64,000 nt of DNA from NCBI RefSeq assembly GCF_002940205.1, contig NZ_MDSK01000005.1, forward strand, positions 65,629 through 129,628, given 5' to 3'. The first letter of the stretch is position 1; each line of letters opens with the position of its first letter. The notes under the pieces are model-generated. The model was not told the DNA's origin. It saw only the letters and a program-made list of their open reading frames with translations, and made no database searches. The translations under genes and the position numbers were made by a program. The stretch is from Xanthomonas arboricola pv. guizotiae (GTDB taxonomy: Bacteria; Pseudomonadota; Gammaproteobacteria; Xanthomonadales; Xanthomonadaceae). This document shows, piece by piece, positions 56,070 through 64,000 of the stretch.

Positions 56070-59000
56070 TCACGCCTGGCTGCGTACCGCGCGCGTCGGC
56101 AAGATCAGGCGTTCGATCAGGTCGACCAGGCCGGGTGGTTCCACCGGCTTGCCCATATGCGCATCGAATCCGGCGACCACTGCGCGGTCGCGGTCTTCTT
56201 CGCGCACATAGGCGGTGAGGGCGATCGCGGGGATGTGCCGCGGCAGGTCGGCGCGGCCGGAGCGCACCGTGCGGATCAAGTCGTAGCCGTCGCGCACCGG
56301 CATGGCGATATCGCTGACCAGCACGTCGAAGGGCGCCTCTGCCAGGCATTGTTCGGCCGCTTCCACCGAGCCGGCCGCCTGCACCTGCGCGCCGGCAAGC
56401 ATCAGGAACTGCACCACCGCCTCGCGCGAATCCTGGTCGTCGTCGACCAGCAGCAGGCGCACGCCATCCAGGCGCCCGAGGCAGTCGCTCGGCAGCGGAC
56501 CGACCTGCAGCGACTCGGCCGACGCGGGACGCAGATCGCTGACTCCGTGCTGGAACGGCAGCACGATGGTGAAGGTCGACCCCTTGCCTTCGCCCGCACT
56601 GGATGCCCCCAGGCTGCCGCCGTGCAGATCCACCAACTGACGCGAGATCGACAAGCCCAGCCCCAGCCCACCCACGCGCCGCGTGGTGCCGGCATCGGCC
56701 TGCCGAAAGCGGTCGAACACGTGCGGCAGGAATTCGGCCGCAATCCCGATGCCGGTGTCCTGCACGCACAGTCGCAGCCGCTCGTCCTCGATGTCCAGCG
56801 CCACCCGCACCGTTCCGCCGGGCGAGGTGAACTTGAGTGCGTTGCTGAGCAGGTTGGACAGCACCTGCTGCAGCCGCCCGGCATCGCCGAAGAACCACAG
56901 CTCGCCTTCGCCGGGCGCATCCAGTTCCAGCGCGATGTCGCGCGCCAGTGCGGACGGTTGCATCAACTCCACCGTGCTGCGCATCAGGCCTGCGATATCG
57001 AAGTGCTCTGCGTGCAGGCGGATCTTGCCGGACAGGATCGCACTCATGTCGAGCAGGTCGTCGATAATCTGCGTCTGCGCACGCGCACTGCGTTCGATGA
57101 TGACCAGCCCCTTGCCCACGTTGGCCGGGTCGAACACCTCCGACTGCATCAACCGCGACCAGCCCAGGATGGCATTGAGCGGGGTGCGCAATTCGTGGCT
57201 GAGCGTGGCCAGGAACTCGTCCTTGATCCGGCTGGCATGCTCGGCCTGGCTGCGCGCGGCGGTCTCTGCCTGCAGCGATTGCTTGAGCTTGGCATCCACG
57301 CGCGTGCGCTCGATGACGATGCCGGCCAGGTGCGATGCAGAGCGCGCCATCGCCTGTTCGCGCAACGAGGGCAGGTGGGCGCGGTCGTAGTGGATGTTGA
57401 GCGTGCCCAGCACTTGGCCGTCGCTGTCCAGGATGGGCGTCACGCAGCAGCCGACGATGCCCAGCGCCGCCGCAATCGCGTGGTGGTCGCCGAAGCCTGG
57501 GTCTGCCCGGATGTCCTCGCAGATCAGCTGCTGCCGAAGGTAGGCCGAGCGCGCGCAGGGCGGCCCGTTCGGCCCGATCGGCGAAGCTTCGAAATGTCCG
57601 CGGTATTCGACCGGAAAATGCGGCGCCGAGCCGAAGCTCAGCGTCTTGCGTACGTCATCCAGCACCATCACCGCGCAATACAGCGCAATCTCGCCACGCG
57701 CCTCCACGCTCGCTGCGATGGCGTCCAGCACCACCGACAGCGGTGCGCCGGTGGTGATCAGGCTCAGGATGGCGCGATCGGAGGCGGTTTCGTCCTCGAT
57801 CAGCTTGCGCTCGGAGATATCGGTCAGCGAGCCGATATGGCCGAGGAAGCGGCCGTCGCTGGCGAAATGCGGCGACGCGGTATCGATGCACCAGCGGTAT
57901 TGCCCGTCGTGACGACGCACGCGGTACTCGGCCAGGAATTCGCCGCGTTGCGCCAAGGCCTGTGCGAATGCGTCGCGTACGCGCGCGGCATCGTCCGGAT
58001 GCATCACATCCCACCAGCCCTGATCCATTGCCTGGTCTTCGGCCTGCCCGGTGAAGTGGTACCAGCGCGGATTCCAGTACACGCAGTCGCCCTGCGCATC
58101 GGCCATCCAGATCATCGCCGGCACCGTCTCGCACAACGCGCGGAAGCGCGTTTCGCTTTCGCGCAGCTGCTGCTCGAACGCACGGCGGTCATGGATATCG
58201 GTATAGGTGCCGATCCACTCGCTGATGCTGCCGTCGTCGCCGCGCACCGGCAGGGCGCGCGCCAGGTGCCAGCGCCTCTGGCCGTCGTGGCGTCGCAGCT
58301 CGCACTCCATTTCGTAAGCGCATTCGCCTTCGGTGGCCAAGGCCCAGGCCTGCGCGGACAGTCGCAGGCCATCGGCGGTGTGTGCCTGATGCCACGCAGC
58401 GGTCTGGTGGTCGGCAGGATACAGTCCGGTGTATTCGTGCCAGCGCCGGTTGAAGTAAAGCGGCTCACCTTCCGGATCGGCAATGAAGATGATTTGTGGA
58501 AGCGTGTCGGCCAGTCGGCGCAGCCGCGCCTCGTTGGCGGCCAGTTGCTGCTGCGCCTTGGCCCGTTGCATGGATTCCCAGCAGCGCGCCGCCACCAGCC
58601 GGACCAGCTCGATCTCGGCAGACAGCCAGCGCCGGGGTGCGCGCTGATGCACGCCGATGGCCGCGACCAGGCGGTCGTGTTTGTGCAGCGGAATCGCCAG
58701 CGACGCGCGCAGGCCGGAGCGTCGATACTGCTGTGCCACGTAGTCCGGCGCGCCGAGCGCCATCGCGTCGGTGGTGAACCAGGGGCGGTTCTCCAGCAAG
58801 GCGTCGCGCAGGCCTTGCGCCACTTCCAGCGGAAAATCGCCCTGCAGGCTTGGCATGTCCTGCACATGGTCGCTGATCACGTGCATGGTTCTGCCGTCGG
58901 CCGCCGCCAGACCGAACGCACAGCGATTGACCTGCAGGTGTTCGCCCAGCAATCGCACGCTGGTATCGATGATCTGACGTGGATCTGAAACGTGTTGCAG

Positions 59001-59843
59001 CGCGTCTTCGAGCATCAGCAGGAAACTGTCGCGACTTGCCATGCTGCGTTGCTGGGTGACATCGAATCCGTGCACCAGGATCGCGTCGATGCGGCCATCG
59101 CGCTCGCGCAGCGGCTGATACAGGAAATCCACGAAGGTCTGATCGGGCGCATTGCCGGGCGTGCGCTGCAGATAGGCCGACATCGACTCGCCGATGAAGG
59201 GACGGCCGCTGCGTCGTACCTCATCGAGCAGCTCGAGATAGCCCTGGTCGGCGATTTCCGGCATCGCCTCGAGCAAGGGACGGCCGAGCAACGCTCGCCG
59301 GCCGACCAGCTCGTGGAAGCGTTGGTTCGCGCTTTCGACGATGTAGCCGGGTCCACGCAGCACCGCCATGAAGGCCGGCGACTGGTCGAGCCAGGTGGGC
59401 ACCGCTGCGGGCGCAGCCTCGCGGCGGGACGGCCCTGCAGCAGGGGAGGGCGTGCTGGCGACATACAGCATGCCAAGGCGTCTTCCGGCCTGCAGCACCG
59501 GGCTGCACGACCACGTCGACAGCGGCAATGCTGCATGCGCATCGGTTCCGGTGTGGTTGGCTTCAACGCTGTCTGCACGTTCCGCCAATGGCTGGCCGAA
59601 TGCTGCCGGGTGGCGTTCGCCCAATAGCGCGATGCAGGCATCGTTGTAGATGCAGTGCGACTGGTCGCCCCAGACCAGCAGCATCGGTACCTGCGCATGC
59701 AGGCACAGCGAAAGCGTCGTCCGCAGCGCCGGGCTGTCGTGCAGCAGCGGGTCGGCGGCGCACGCGGACGACGCCAGCAACAACCCGGCTGTCTCGCACG
59801 CCTCCGGCAACAGGCCGGCGAATGGCGACGCGGCGATATCCAT
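56070..59843 (-). CDS. Hybrid sensor histidine kinase, multiple PAS and GAF domains with receiver
   Basis: A 1257-residue soluble hybrid kinase. Approximate order: two PAS-like regions (40-130, 150-280), GAF (290-440), PAS with PAC (455-575), PAS (580-700), GAF (715-870), HisKA with phospho-acceptor in ATLSHELRTPLNAILGWSRL near 910, HATPase with DTGIGIAAEFLP and GGLGLGLSIS near 1080, and a receiver with LLLVDDDQDS, phospho-Asp in VLVSDIAMPVRDGYD near 1190 and Lys in AHMGKPVEP. No membrane segment is seen, so the cues are cytoplasmic, perhaps light, redox or a small ligand. The start is ATG 59843. Confidence 0.93.
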   Translation of the reverse strand: MDIAASPFAGLLPEACETAGLLLASSACAADPLLHDSPALRTTLSLCLHAQVPMLLVWGDQSHCIYNDACIALLGERHPAAFGQPLAERADSVEANHTGTDAHAALPLSTWSCSPVLQAGRRLGMLYVASTPSPAAGPSRREAAPAAVPTWLDQSPAFMAVLRGPGYIVESANQRFHELVGRRALLGRPLLEAMPEIADQGYLELLDEVRRSGRPFIGESMSAYLQRTPGNAPDQTFVDFLYQPLRERDGRIDAILVHGFDVTQQRSMASRDSFLLMLEDALQHVSDPRQIIDTSVRLLGEHLQVNRCAFGLAAADGRTMHVISDHVQDMPSLQGDFPLEVAQGLRDALLENRPWFTTDAMALGAPDYVAQQYRRSGLRASLAIPLHKHDRLVAAIGVHQRAPRRWLSAEIELVRLVAARCWESMQRAKAQQQLAANEARLRRLADTLPQIIFIADPEGEPLYFNRRWHEYTGLYPADHQTAAWHQAHTADGLRLSAQAWALATEGECAYEMECELRRHDGQRRWHLARALPVRGDDGSISEWIGTYTDIHDRRAFEQQLRESETRFRALCETVPAMIWMADAQGDCVYWNPRWYHFTGQAEDQAMDQGWWDVMHPDDAARVRDAFAQALAQRGEFLAEYRVRRHDGQYRWCIDTASPHFASDGRFLGHIGSLTDISERKLIEDETASDRAILSLITTGAPLSVVLDAIAASVEARGEIALYCAVMVLDDVRKTLSFGSAPHFPVEYRGHFEASPIGPNGPPCARSAYLRQQLICEDIRADPGFGDHHAIAAALGIVGCCVTPILDSDGQVLGTLNIHYDRAHLPSLREQAMARSASHLAGIVIERTRVDAKLKQSLQAETAARSQAEHASRIKDEFLATLSHELRTPLNAILGWSRLMQSEVFDPANVGKGLVIIERSARAQTQIIDDLLDMSAILSGKIRLHAEHFDIAGLMRSTVELMQPSALARDIALELDAPGEGELWFFGDAGRLQQVLSNLLSNALKFTSPGGTVRVALDIEDERLRLCVQDTGIGIAAEFLPHVFDRFRQADAGTTRRVGGLGLGLSISRQLVDLHGGSLGASSAGEGKGSTFTIVLPFQHGVSDLRPASAESLQVGPLPSDCLGRLDGVRLLLVDDDQDSREAVVQFLMLAGAQVQAAGSVEAAEQCLAEAPFDVLVSDIAMPVRDGYDLIRTVRSGRADLPRHIPAIALTAYVREEDRDRAVVAGFDAHMGKPVEPPGLVDLIERLILPTRAVRSQA

Positions 59844-60032
59844 TCGGTAACCTGCCCATCATGCCTGGATGCACGATTCTAGTGGCAAGCGGGCCGTGAT
59901 CGAGGGGTGCGGCCGCGCGAAGGGTCTAGGTTAAGCGCGGCAGACGGGCAGTCGGCCGCTGTGGCTGACCGTGAAGAGCGTCGAAGAACGGCCGCGCCTA
60001 GCTGCTGGCGCCGCACCCGCTTGCGCTGTCGC

Positions 60033-60413
60033 TCAGCTGGAGGCGCCGCTCAGCTGCCGTGCCCTGGACAGCGCGCTGATCAGTTCGTCTGACAAGTAGG
60101 GCTTGGTCAGGATCACACCGCGCTCGAGGCCGCGGGGGATGGTGCCACTGGCAACACCGGTCGCCAGCACGAACGGAATCCCGAGCTCCGACAGCAGCCG
60201 GGCGACCGGCTCGCTGGTCTCGCCATTGCCGAGGCGGTAGTCGAGCACTGCGATCTCCGGCGCATCGGCCTGGATCAGGGTCAGCGCTTGCGCAACGTCC
60301 CCGACCGGACCCAGCACGACCGCGCCAGCCTGGGCGAGCTGCAGGTCGAGCAGCATGGCATTCATCTGGTCGTTCTCGACCACCAGTACCCGAACTCCAC
60401 GCAACACCGACAT
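60033..60413 (-). CDS. Stand-alone response regulator (receiver domain)
   Basis: A 126-residue single-domain receiver. VLVVENDQMNAMLLDLQLAQ has the acidic pocket (Glu-Asn-Asp, unlike the usual Glu/Asp-Asp), the phospho-Asp lies in IAVLDYRLGNGETS near residue 57, and Lys in VILTKPYLSDEL near 105. It has no output domain. It lies 190 bases before the large hybrid kinase in the same direction and may be its phosphotransfer partner. Confidence 0.9.
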   Translation of the reverse strand: MSVLRGVRVLVVENDQMNAMLLDLQLAQAGAVVLGPVGDVAQALTLIQADAPEIAVLDYRLGNGETSEPVARLLSELGIPFVLATGVASGTIPRGLERGVILTKPYLSDELISALSRARQLSGASS

Positions 60414-60552
60414 TGCTTACTCCTTCACCTAAGTCGGCCAGTATATCGACACAGCCCCAGCGCAGCGCCGCCGCCGCCTTTCGCAGCTGAATTCGTCAGG
60501 CGCGTTCTGACACTGTTCGTTTCATGCGCGAGTGGCTATACTGCGCGGCCAC

Positions 60553-60639
60553 GCCGAAGTGGCGGAATCGGTAGACGCAGCGGATTCAAAATCCGCCGCC
60601 CTTAAAAGCGTGTGGGTTCGAGTCCCACCTTCGGCACCA
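60553..60639 (+). tRNA. tRNA-Leu (anticodon CAA)
   Basis: An 87-base class II tRNA with acceptor GCCGAAG/CTTCGGC, the anticodon stem CGGAT/ATCCG around TCAAA (anticodon CAA), a long variable arm, TTCGAGTC and an encoded CCA. Confidence 0.95.
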
Positions 60640-60659
60640 GGATGTAGCGGCACAGGCAG

Positions 60660-60695
60660 AGCCCTTCTGGCGACGGTCAGAGGGGCTTTTCTTTT
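60660..60695 (+). terminator. Terminator of tRNA-Leu
   Basis: AGCCCTTCT pairs with AGAGGGGCT (with G-T pairs) and is followed by TTTCTTTT, 20 bases after the tRNA. Confidence 0.7.
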
Positions 60696-60985
60696 GTGCG
60701 CTCGACAATCGTCGGAACCGGCGATTGTCCGCCGGCTGTCGCATCCGCGCGCTTCGATGTTGCCTTCGCGAATGGAGCGCGCTGTCTTCGAGGTGACACG
60801 ACAGCGGGTGCAACTGCATCATGTTCTTCGTCGCATGGCGGCGTGTTCCATGCATCGCATCGATGATGCGTGTTCACTGAAAATCTCGGCGAGACGAGCG
60901 CGGGTTGCTGCCGGGCGCCTGCAGGCACGCAGCCATCACGCGCGATGCGTACCTTGGAAAGCTCTTTTCAAGCAGGTGGCTTTCC
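60696..60985. other. Intergenic stretch before the 58-residue gene
   Basis: No gene recognised. Contains ordinary GC-rich sequence and presumably the promoter of the gene at 60986. Confidence 0.4.
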
Positions 60986-61162
60986 ATGGATTTCGATTCC
61001 TCGCAGCAACTACGCATCTTGCGCGACATCCATGACACCACGCCGGTCGCCGACGAAGAGGCCAACTGGGCAGTGCGTGCCGGCTATGCAACACAGGCCG
61101 AAGACGGCGATATCGATCTCACCCACGAAGGCCGCAAGGCGCTGGATGTCGGCCAGACCTGA
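60986..61162 (+). CDS. Small conserved hypothetical protein
   Basis: A 58-residue acidic protein starting MDFDSSQQLRILRDIHDTTP with AGGTGG upstream. It ends DLTHEGRKALDVGQT and looks like a compact winged-helix-like fragment (helix, then DGDIDLTHEGRKAL as a wing). I do not recognise it. A weak resemblance to short regulatory domains is all that can be said. Confidence 0.5.
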   Translation: MDFDSSQQLRILRDIHDTTPVADEEANWAVRAGYATQAEDGDIDLTHEGRKALDVGQT

Positions 61163-61192
61163 TCCCTCGTTGCGCGGCTTCGTTCGATTCGT

Positions 61193-61203
61193 GGGGGGGG
61201 GGG
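61193..61203 (+). repeat. Run of eleven G
   Basis: An uninterrupted G11 tract lies 30 bases after the 58-residue gene. Such runs vary in length by slippage. It is not inside a recognised gene. Confidence 0.8.
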
Positions 61204-61336
61204 TAAGGGCTCATCGTGGAGTGCATGACACCGTCGATCCGCGTGTGCGGGAGTGTGGATGGAGTGCCACGATGCGCGCCTATCGTGCCGCCACCGTCTG
61301 CATACGGTGGAACAGGGTGCCCACTGAATTCCAGGC

Positions 61337-61366
61337 AAAAAAAAGCCCCGGCAGTGCCGGGGCTTT
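61337..61366 (-). terminator. Terminator of tRNA cassette 1
   Basis: GCCCCGGCAGTGCCGGGGC stem with an eight-base A tract on the left (T tract on the minus strand). The same hairpin follows cassette 2. Confidence 0.92.
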
Positions 61367-61374
61367 CAGATGAT

Positions 61375-61450
61375 TGGCGTCCCCACGGGGATTCGAACCC
61401 CGGTGTCCACCGTGAAAGGGTGGTGTCCTAGGCCTCTAGACGATGGGGAC
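61375..61450 (-). tRNA. tRNA-Glu (anticodon TTC), copy 1
   Basis: 76 bases with GTCCCCA/TGGGGAC acceptor stem, anticodon loop CTTTCAC (TTC) and encoded CCA. It lies 48 bases downstream of tRNA-Ala copy 1 on the same strand. Confidence 0.96.
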
Positions 61451-61498
61451 GCGTATCAAAACCTGGTTGTAGATTCCAGACGGCCTATGTCGGGAATG

Positions 61499-61574
61499 TG
61501 GTGGAGCCAGGCGGGATCGAACCGCCGACCTCCTGCATGCCATGCAGGCGCTCTCCCAGCTGAGCTATGGCCCC
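61499..61574 (-). tRNA. tRNA-Ala (anticodon GGC), copy 1
   Basis: 76 bases with GGGGCCA/TGGCTCC acceptor stem, stem CTGCA/TGCAG around the anticodon GGC and encoded CCA. It is the first tRNA of the cassette. Confidence 0.96.
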
Positions 61575-62014
61575 ACGATGCTGCGAGCCGGCAATCATAG
61601 CGACATCGATGACACTTGGGAAGTGGTGTGTGCAAAAAAGTTTGCGCGACCGAGTGACGCGTGGCTTCGCAAGCAATCGATGAGTGCGCGCGTCGCAAAC
61701 TGATCGACCTGGATGTCGTCTGCATCCACGAATGTCTGATTGCGTAGGGTGTGACGATGCAATGGCCGTGGCATATTTTGCACGCCGGTCATGTGCAACA
61801 GTCTGCGCACAACATTCGATCGGCATCGCAACATCCTGCGTTTGCTTGCACCGCCATCTGCGTAGCCGTGCCGGCAACCGCAGCAGGTGAGGTGCAAAGC
61901 TCCAGGTCGCACAACGCTGATGCGGAGCAGTTGCATCATCGATATCGACAGATGACACGCCACGCGCACCGCGTGCAGATAAACTGCGCACTCAATCGAC
62001 GCTGAAAAACACGC
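61575..62014. other. Spacer between the two tRNA cassettes
   Basis: About 440 bases with no gene recognised. It contains the promoter region of cassette 1 on the side next to 61575. Otherwise nothing distinct is seen. Confidence 0.5.
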
Positions 62015-62041
62015 AAAAAAAAGCCCCGGCAGTGCCGGGGC
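62015..62041 (-). terminator. Terminator of tRNA cassette 2
   Basis: The same stem as at 61345-61363 with an eight-base A tract, directly after cassette 2. Confidence 0.92.
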
Positions 62042-62052
62042 TTTCAGATGAT

Positions 62053-62128
62053 TGGCGTCCCCACGGGGATTCGAACCCCGGTGTCCACCGTGAAAGGGTG
62101 GTGTCCTAGGCCTCTAGACGATGGGGAC
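62053..62128 (-). tRNA. tRNA-Glu (anticodon TTC), copy 2
   Basis: Identical in sequence to copy 1 as far as I can compare, with the same flanking terminator, which shows a recent duplication or gene conversion. Confidence 0.96.
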
Positions 62129-62173
62129 GCGTATCAAAACCTGAGTTGTCATCCTGACGGCCTAAGCCAGGAG

Positions 62174-62249
62174 TGGTGGAGCCAGGCGGGATCGAACCGC
62201 CGACCTCCTGCATGCCATGCAGGCGCTCTCCCAGCTGAGCTATGGCCCC
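62174..62249 (-). tRNA. tRNA-Ala (anticodon GGC), copy 2
   Basis: Identical to copy 1. The spacer to the following tRNA-Glu (45 bases) differs in sequence from the 48-base spacer of cassette 1, so only the tRNA bodies and terminator are conserved. Confidence 0.96.
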
Positions 62250-62353
62250 ACGAAACTGAGAAAGAAATGATAGCGGCCTGTTAATGTTCGCGCAAGTGCT
62301 TTTTCATTTCGCATGAGACGCAGCGTGCGCGGGGCACGCTGCGCATTGGCAAC

Positions 62354-62815
62354 TCAGTTGACGCCGTGCAGGTCGCGCAGTTGCGTCTGTCGAGCGCCGA
62401 AGTAGGCGGCCAGGTCGGCGATGTCCTGATCGCTCAGCGCGGTGGCCTGCGCCGTCATCAGCGGGTGCTGGCGATCGCCGCTGCGGTAGGCCTGCAAGGC
62501 ATGCGCAAGATAGTCGCCGTATTGGCCGCCGAGCTTGGGATAGCTGGGGTCGATGGGGGCGTTGCCGTCGGCGCCGTGGCAATCGACGCAGCTCTGGCCG
62601 GTGGCCTTGCCTTTCGCGTGCGCCAGCTTGTCGCCGGCGTCGGCGCGCCCGGTCGGCAGGCCGGCAGACGAGCCGGAGCCATGTTCGCCGCTGGCGTGGC
62701 CGGCATCGCCGGCGGAATGATCGGTGGACTCGACCTGGGATTGGGAGCAGGCCGCCAACATCAGGGCGGCGACCAGGGCGATGGCTAGACGCGGAGCGTG
62801 CAGGGCGTTCGGCAT
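62354..62815 (-). CDS. Lipoprotein cytochrome c, class I
   Basis: A 153-residue exported monohaem cytochrome. The signal ends with the lipobox LAAC near residue 22, so it is probably membrane-anchored. A His/Gly/Ser-rich linker (SAGDAGHASGEHGSGSSAG) follows, then the haem motif GQSCVDCHGADG near 75 and a late Met in QHPLMTAQA as the axial ligand. It follows another cytochrome c gene by 8 bases, so they form an operon. Likely an electron carrier to a terminal oxidase. Confidence 0.92.
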   Translation of the reverse strand: MPNALHAPRLAIALVAALMLAACSQSQVESTDHSAGDAGHASGEHGSGSSAGLPTGRADAGDKLAHAKGKATGQSCVDCHGADGNAPIDPSYPKLGGQYGDYLAHALQAYRSGDRQHPLMTAQATALSDQDIADLAAYFGARQTQLRDLHGVN

Positions 62816-62823
62816 GTGGGCGC

Positions 62824-63216
62824 TTATTTGAGGGTGGACAGGTAGGCGGAGATATCGGCGATGTCCTGCTCGGAAAAACTCTGCGCCTGCGCTTGCATGG
62901 TGGGATGCCTGCGCTTGCCCTGTCGGTACTCGGTCAACGCCTGGGTCAGATACTGGCTGGACTGGCCGCCGATCTTGGGCACGCGATAGCTGGGATAGGC
63001 GTTCTTGTAGCCGGTGACGCCGTGGCAGCCCTGGCAGGTATAGGCCAGCAGGCGGCCGTTGGACGGATTGCCGGCAGGCGCTGCTGGTGTGGTCGCTGCA
63101 GCGGCGGGCGCAGGCGTGGCGGGTGCGGCTGGCGTGACTGACGGTGTCGCTGATGCGCCCCCAAACGGCAGGAAGACGACCAGAGCGAGACAAGCGGCGA
63201 GCGGCTGCGGGCGCAT
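62824..63216 (-). CDS. Periplasmic cytochrome c, class I
   Basis: A 130-residue exported cytochrome. After the signal (ALVVFLPFGGASA) there is an alanine/proline/threonine-rich linker, the haem motif TCQGCHGVTGYKNAYPSY near 62 and the axial Met in RRHPTMQAQAQSF. The pattern PKIGGQSSQYLTQALTEYRQ recurs in its neighbour as PKLGGQYGDYLAHALQAYRS, so the two cytochromes arose by tandem duplication. Confidence 0.93.
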   Translation of the reverse strand: MRPQPLAACLALVVFLPFGGASATPSVTPAAPATPAPAAAATTPAAPAGNPSNGRLLAYTCQGCHGVTGYKNAYPSYRVPKIGGQSSQYLTQALTEYRQGKRRHPTMQAQAQSFSEQDIADISAYLSTLK

Positions 63217-63420
63217 GGTTTCGTATCCGGAGGACTGATTGAGCGTCCGCACGTGGGGGCGTGGCGGAACCGGTCCGAGTATGCCTGCGATTTGACGCCG
63301 CGCAAACCGGGTGAATACGCGAACTTGAACAGACCATGACCTTTGGCGCATTGGCGGCATTATCGTTCTGGTGGTCTACTTACCTACAACACCTGTTAAC
63401 GCATCCACTAGGACACGACG

Positions 63421-64000
63421 ATGTCGCCATTCTCCTTCCTGCCCGGCCGCAGCGGAACCTGCGCCGCCGCATTGTTGATCACCACGAGCCTGTTGTTGGG
63501 CGGCTGCAAGGCAGGAGATGGCGAGGCCAAGGCCGCCGAGGAAAAGAAAACCGTCGATGCGGTACCGGTGGAAATTGCCAAGGCCGCACGCCGTGCGGTG
63601 GCGGCCAGCTATACCGGCACCGCCGCCCTGGAGCCACGTGCCGAGGCGCAGGTGGTGGCAAAGACCTCCGGCGTGGCACTGGCGGTGATGGTGGAAGAAG
63701 GGCAGAAAGTGTCGGCGGGCCAGGCCCTGGTGCGCCTGGATCCGGACCGTGCGCATCTGGCGGTGGCGCAGAGCGAGGCGCAGTTGCGCAAGCTGGAAAA
63801 CAGCTATCGCCGTGCCACCCAGTTGGTGGGGCAGCAGCTGGTCAGTGCCGCCGATGTCGACCAGCTCAAGTTCGATGCCGAAAACAGCCGCGCGCAGCAT
63901 CGGCTCGCATCGCTGGAGCTGTCCTACACCACGGTGCAGGCGCCGATCTCCGGGGTGATCGCCTCGCGCTCGATCAAGACCGGTAACTTCGTGCAGATCA
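63421..64000 (+). CDS. RND efflux periplasmic adaptor (partial)
   Basis: The first 193 residues of a membrane-fusion protein, cut by the window edge. A lipoprotein signal ends in LLLGGC near residue 29. The lipoyl half-domain (ASYTGTAALEPRAEAQVVAK then VEEGQKVSAGQALVRLDP) and the coiled coil (SEAQLRKLENSYRRATQLVG) are typical of AcrA/MexA. The inner-membrane RND pump gene should follow to the right. The 200-base gap before it, shared with the cytochrome genes, holds the divergent promoters. Confidence 0.93.
   Translation, partial: MSPFSFLPGRSGTCAAALLITTSLLLGGCKAGDGEAKAAEEKKTVDAVPVEIAKAARRAVAASYTGTAALEPRAEAQVVAKTSGVALAVMVEEGQKVSAGQALVRLDPDRAHLAVAQSEAQLRKLENSYRRATQLVGQQLVSAADVDQLKFDAENSRAQHRLASLELSYTTVQAPISGVIASRSIKTGNFVQI

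Noticed and set aside
60553..60639. tRNA-Leu as the attachment target of the island
   Set aside because: It is 28 kb from the island's right end and no 3'-tRNA fragment is found at 11 or 32 kb.

Overview
The right-hand half of the window (about 32.4 to 64 kb) is a high-GC gammaproteobacterial chromosome, most probably a Xanthomonas. The gene set supports this: class III phaE/phaC, a ppsA/ppsR divergent pair, mntR-tadA-orn, pssA, tex, a large PAS/GAF hybrid kinase, and tRNA-Ala/tRNA-Glu cassettes. The left-hand half (1 to about 32.3 kb) is accessory DNA with a mosaic history. The assignment to genus is by gene content and protein recognition only.

Region 1 (1-7.5 kb) is a plasmid-derived backbone. 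It carries IncQ-type repA and repC with three 22-bp iterons at the repC 3' end, two IncP oriV-type (TrfA) iterons in inverted orientation, a 34-bp perfect palindrome, a traK-oriT-traJ relaxosome segment almost identical in layout and oriT sequence to RP4, three KorB-type operators, and trbJ-trbK-trbL. No relaxase, primase, coupling protein, trfA, korB or other trb gene is visible here, so what remains looks like a mobilisable fossil, or part of something that starts to the left.

Region 2 (7.5-11.1 kb) is a defence/stability cargo. It holds a minus-strand protein that looks like a patchwork of antitoxin pieces, then a low-GC restriction-modification operon: a small ribbon-helix-helix protein with an apparently leaderless promoter and a perfect operator palindrome, a C5-cytosine methyltransferase, and a PmeII/EcoO109I-like endonuclease.

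Region 3 (about 11.2-32.35 kb) behaves as a separate integrase-driven defence island. Four direct TGACGGTA repeats lie upstream of the tyrosine recombinase and related copies recur at 32.28 kb beside a tandem repeat. Inside are an AbiEi/AbiEii type IV toxin-antitoxin pair, an IS3-family remnant, an intact IS5-family transposase, a five-gene minus-strand operon (a 2210-aa helicase-nuclease followed by jetA, jetB, jetC, jetD of a Wadjet anti-plasmid system), and a second pair made of an XRE antitoxin and an AbiEii-like nucleotidyltransferase. The Wadjet genes overlap by 4 nt at each junction and the helicase ends 24 nt before jetA. I regard this helicase-Wadjet unit as the most interesting system in the window.

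Region 4 (32.4-64 kb) is core chromosome: an SDR with its TetR regulator, a HAMP/Cache receptor with a small partner, a secreted-type alpha/beta hydrolase, mntH divergent from mntR-tadA-orn, mscS-ppsA divergent from ppsR, DUF1249-nudix, a hydroxybutyrate-type SDR and pssA followed by phaEC, a PspC peptide, a membrane HExxH protein, a DadA-like oxidoreductase, tex, a hybrid histidine kinase with a lone receiver, five tRNA genes (Leu, and two copies of an Ala-Glu cassette), two cytochromes c, and the start of an RND efflux adaptor cut by the window edge.
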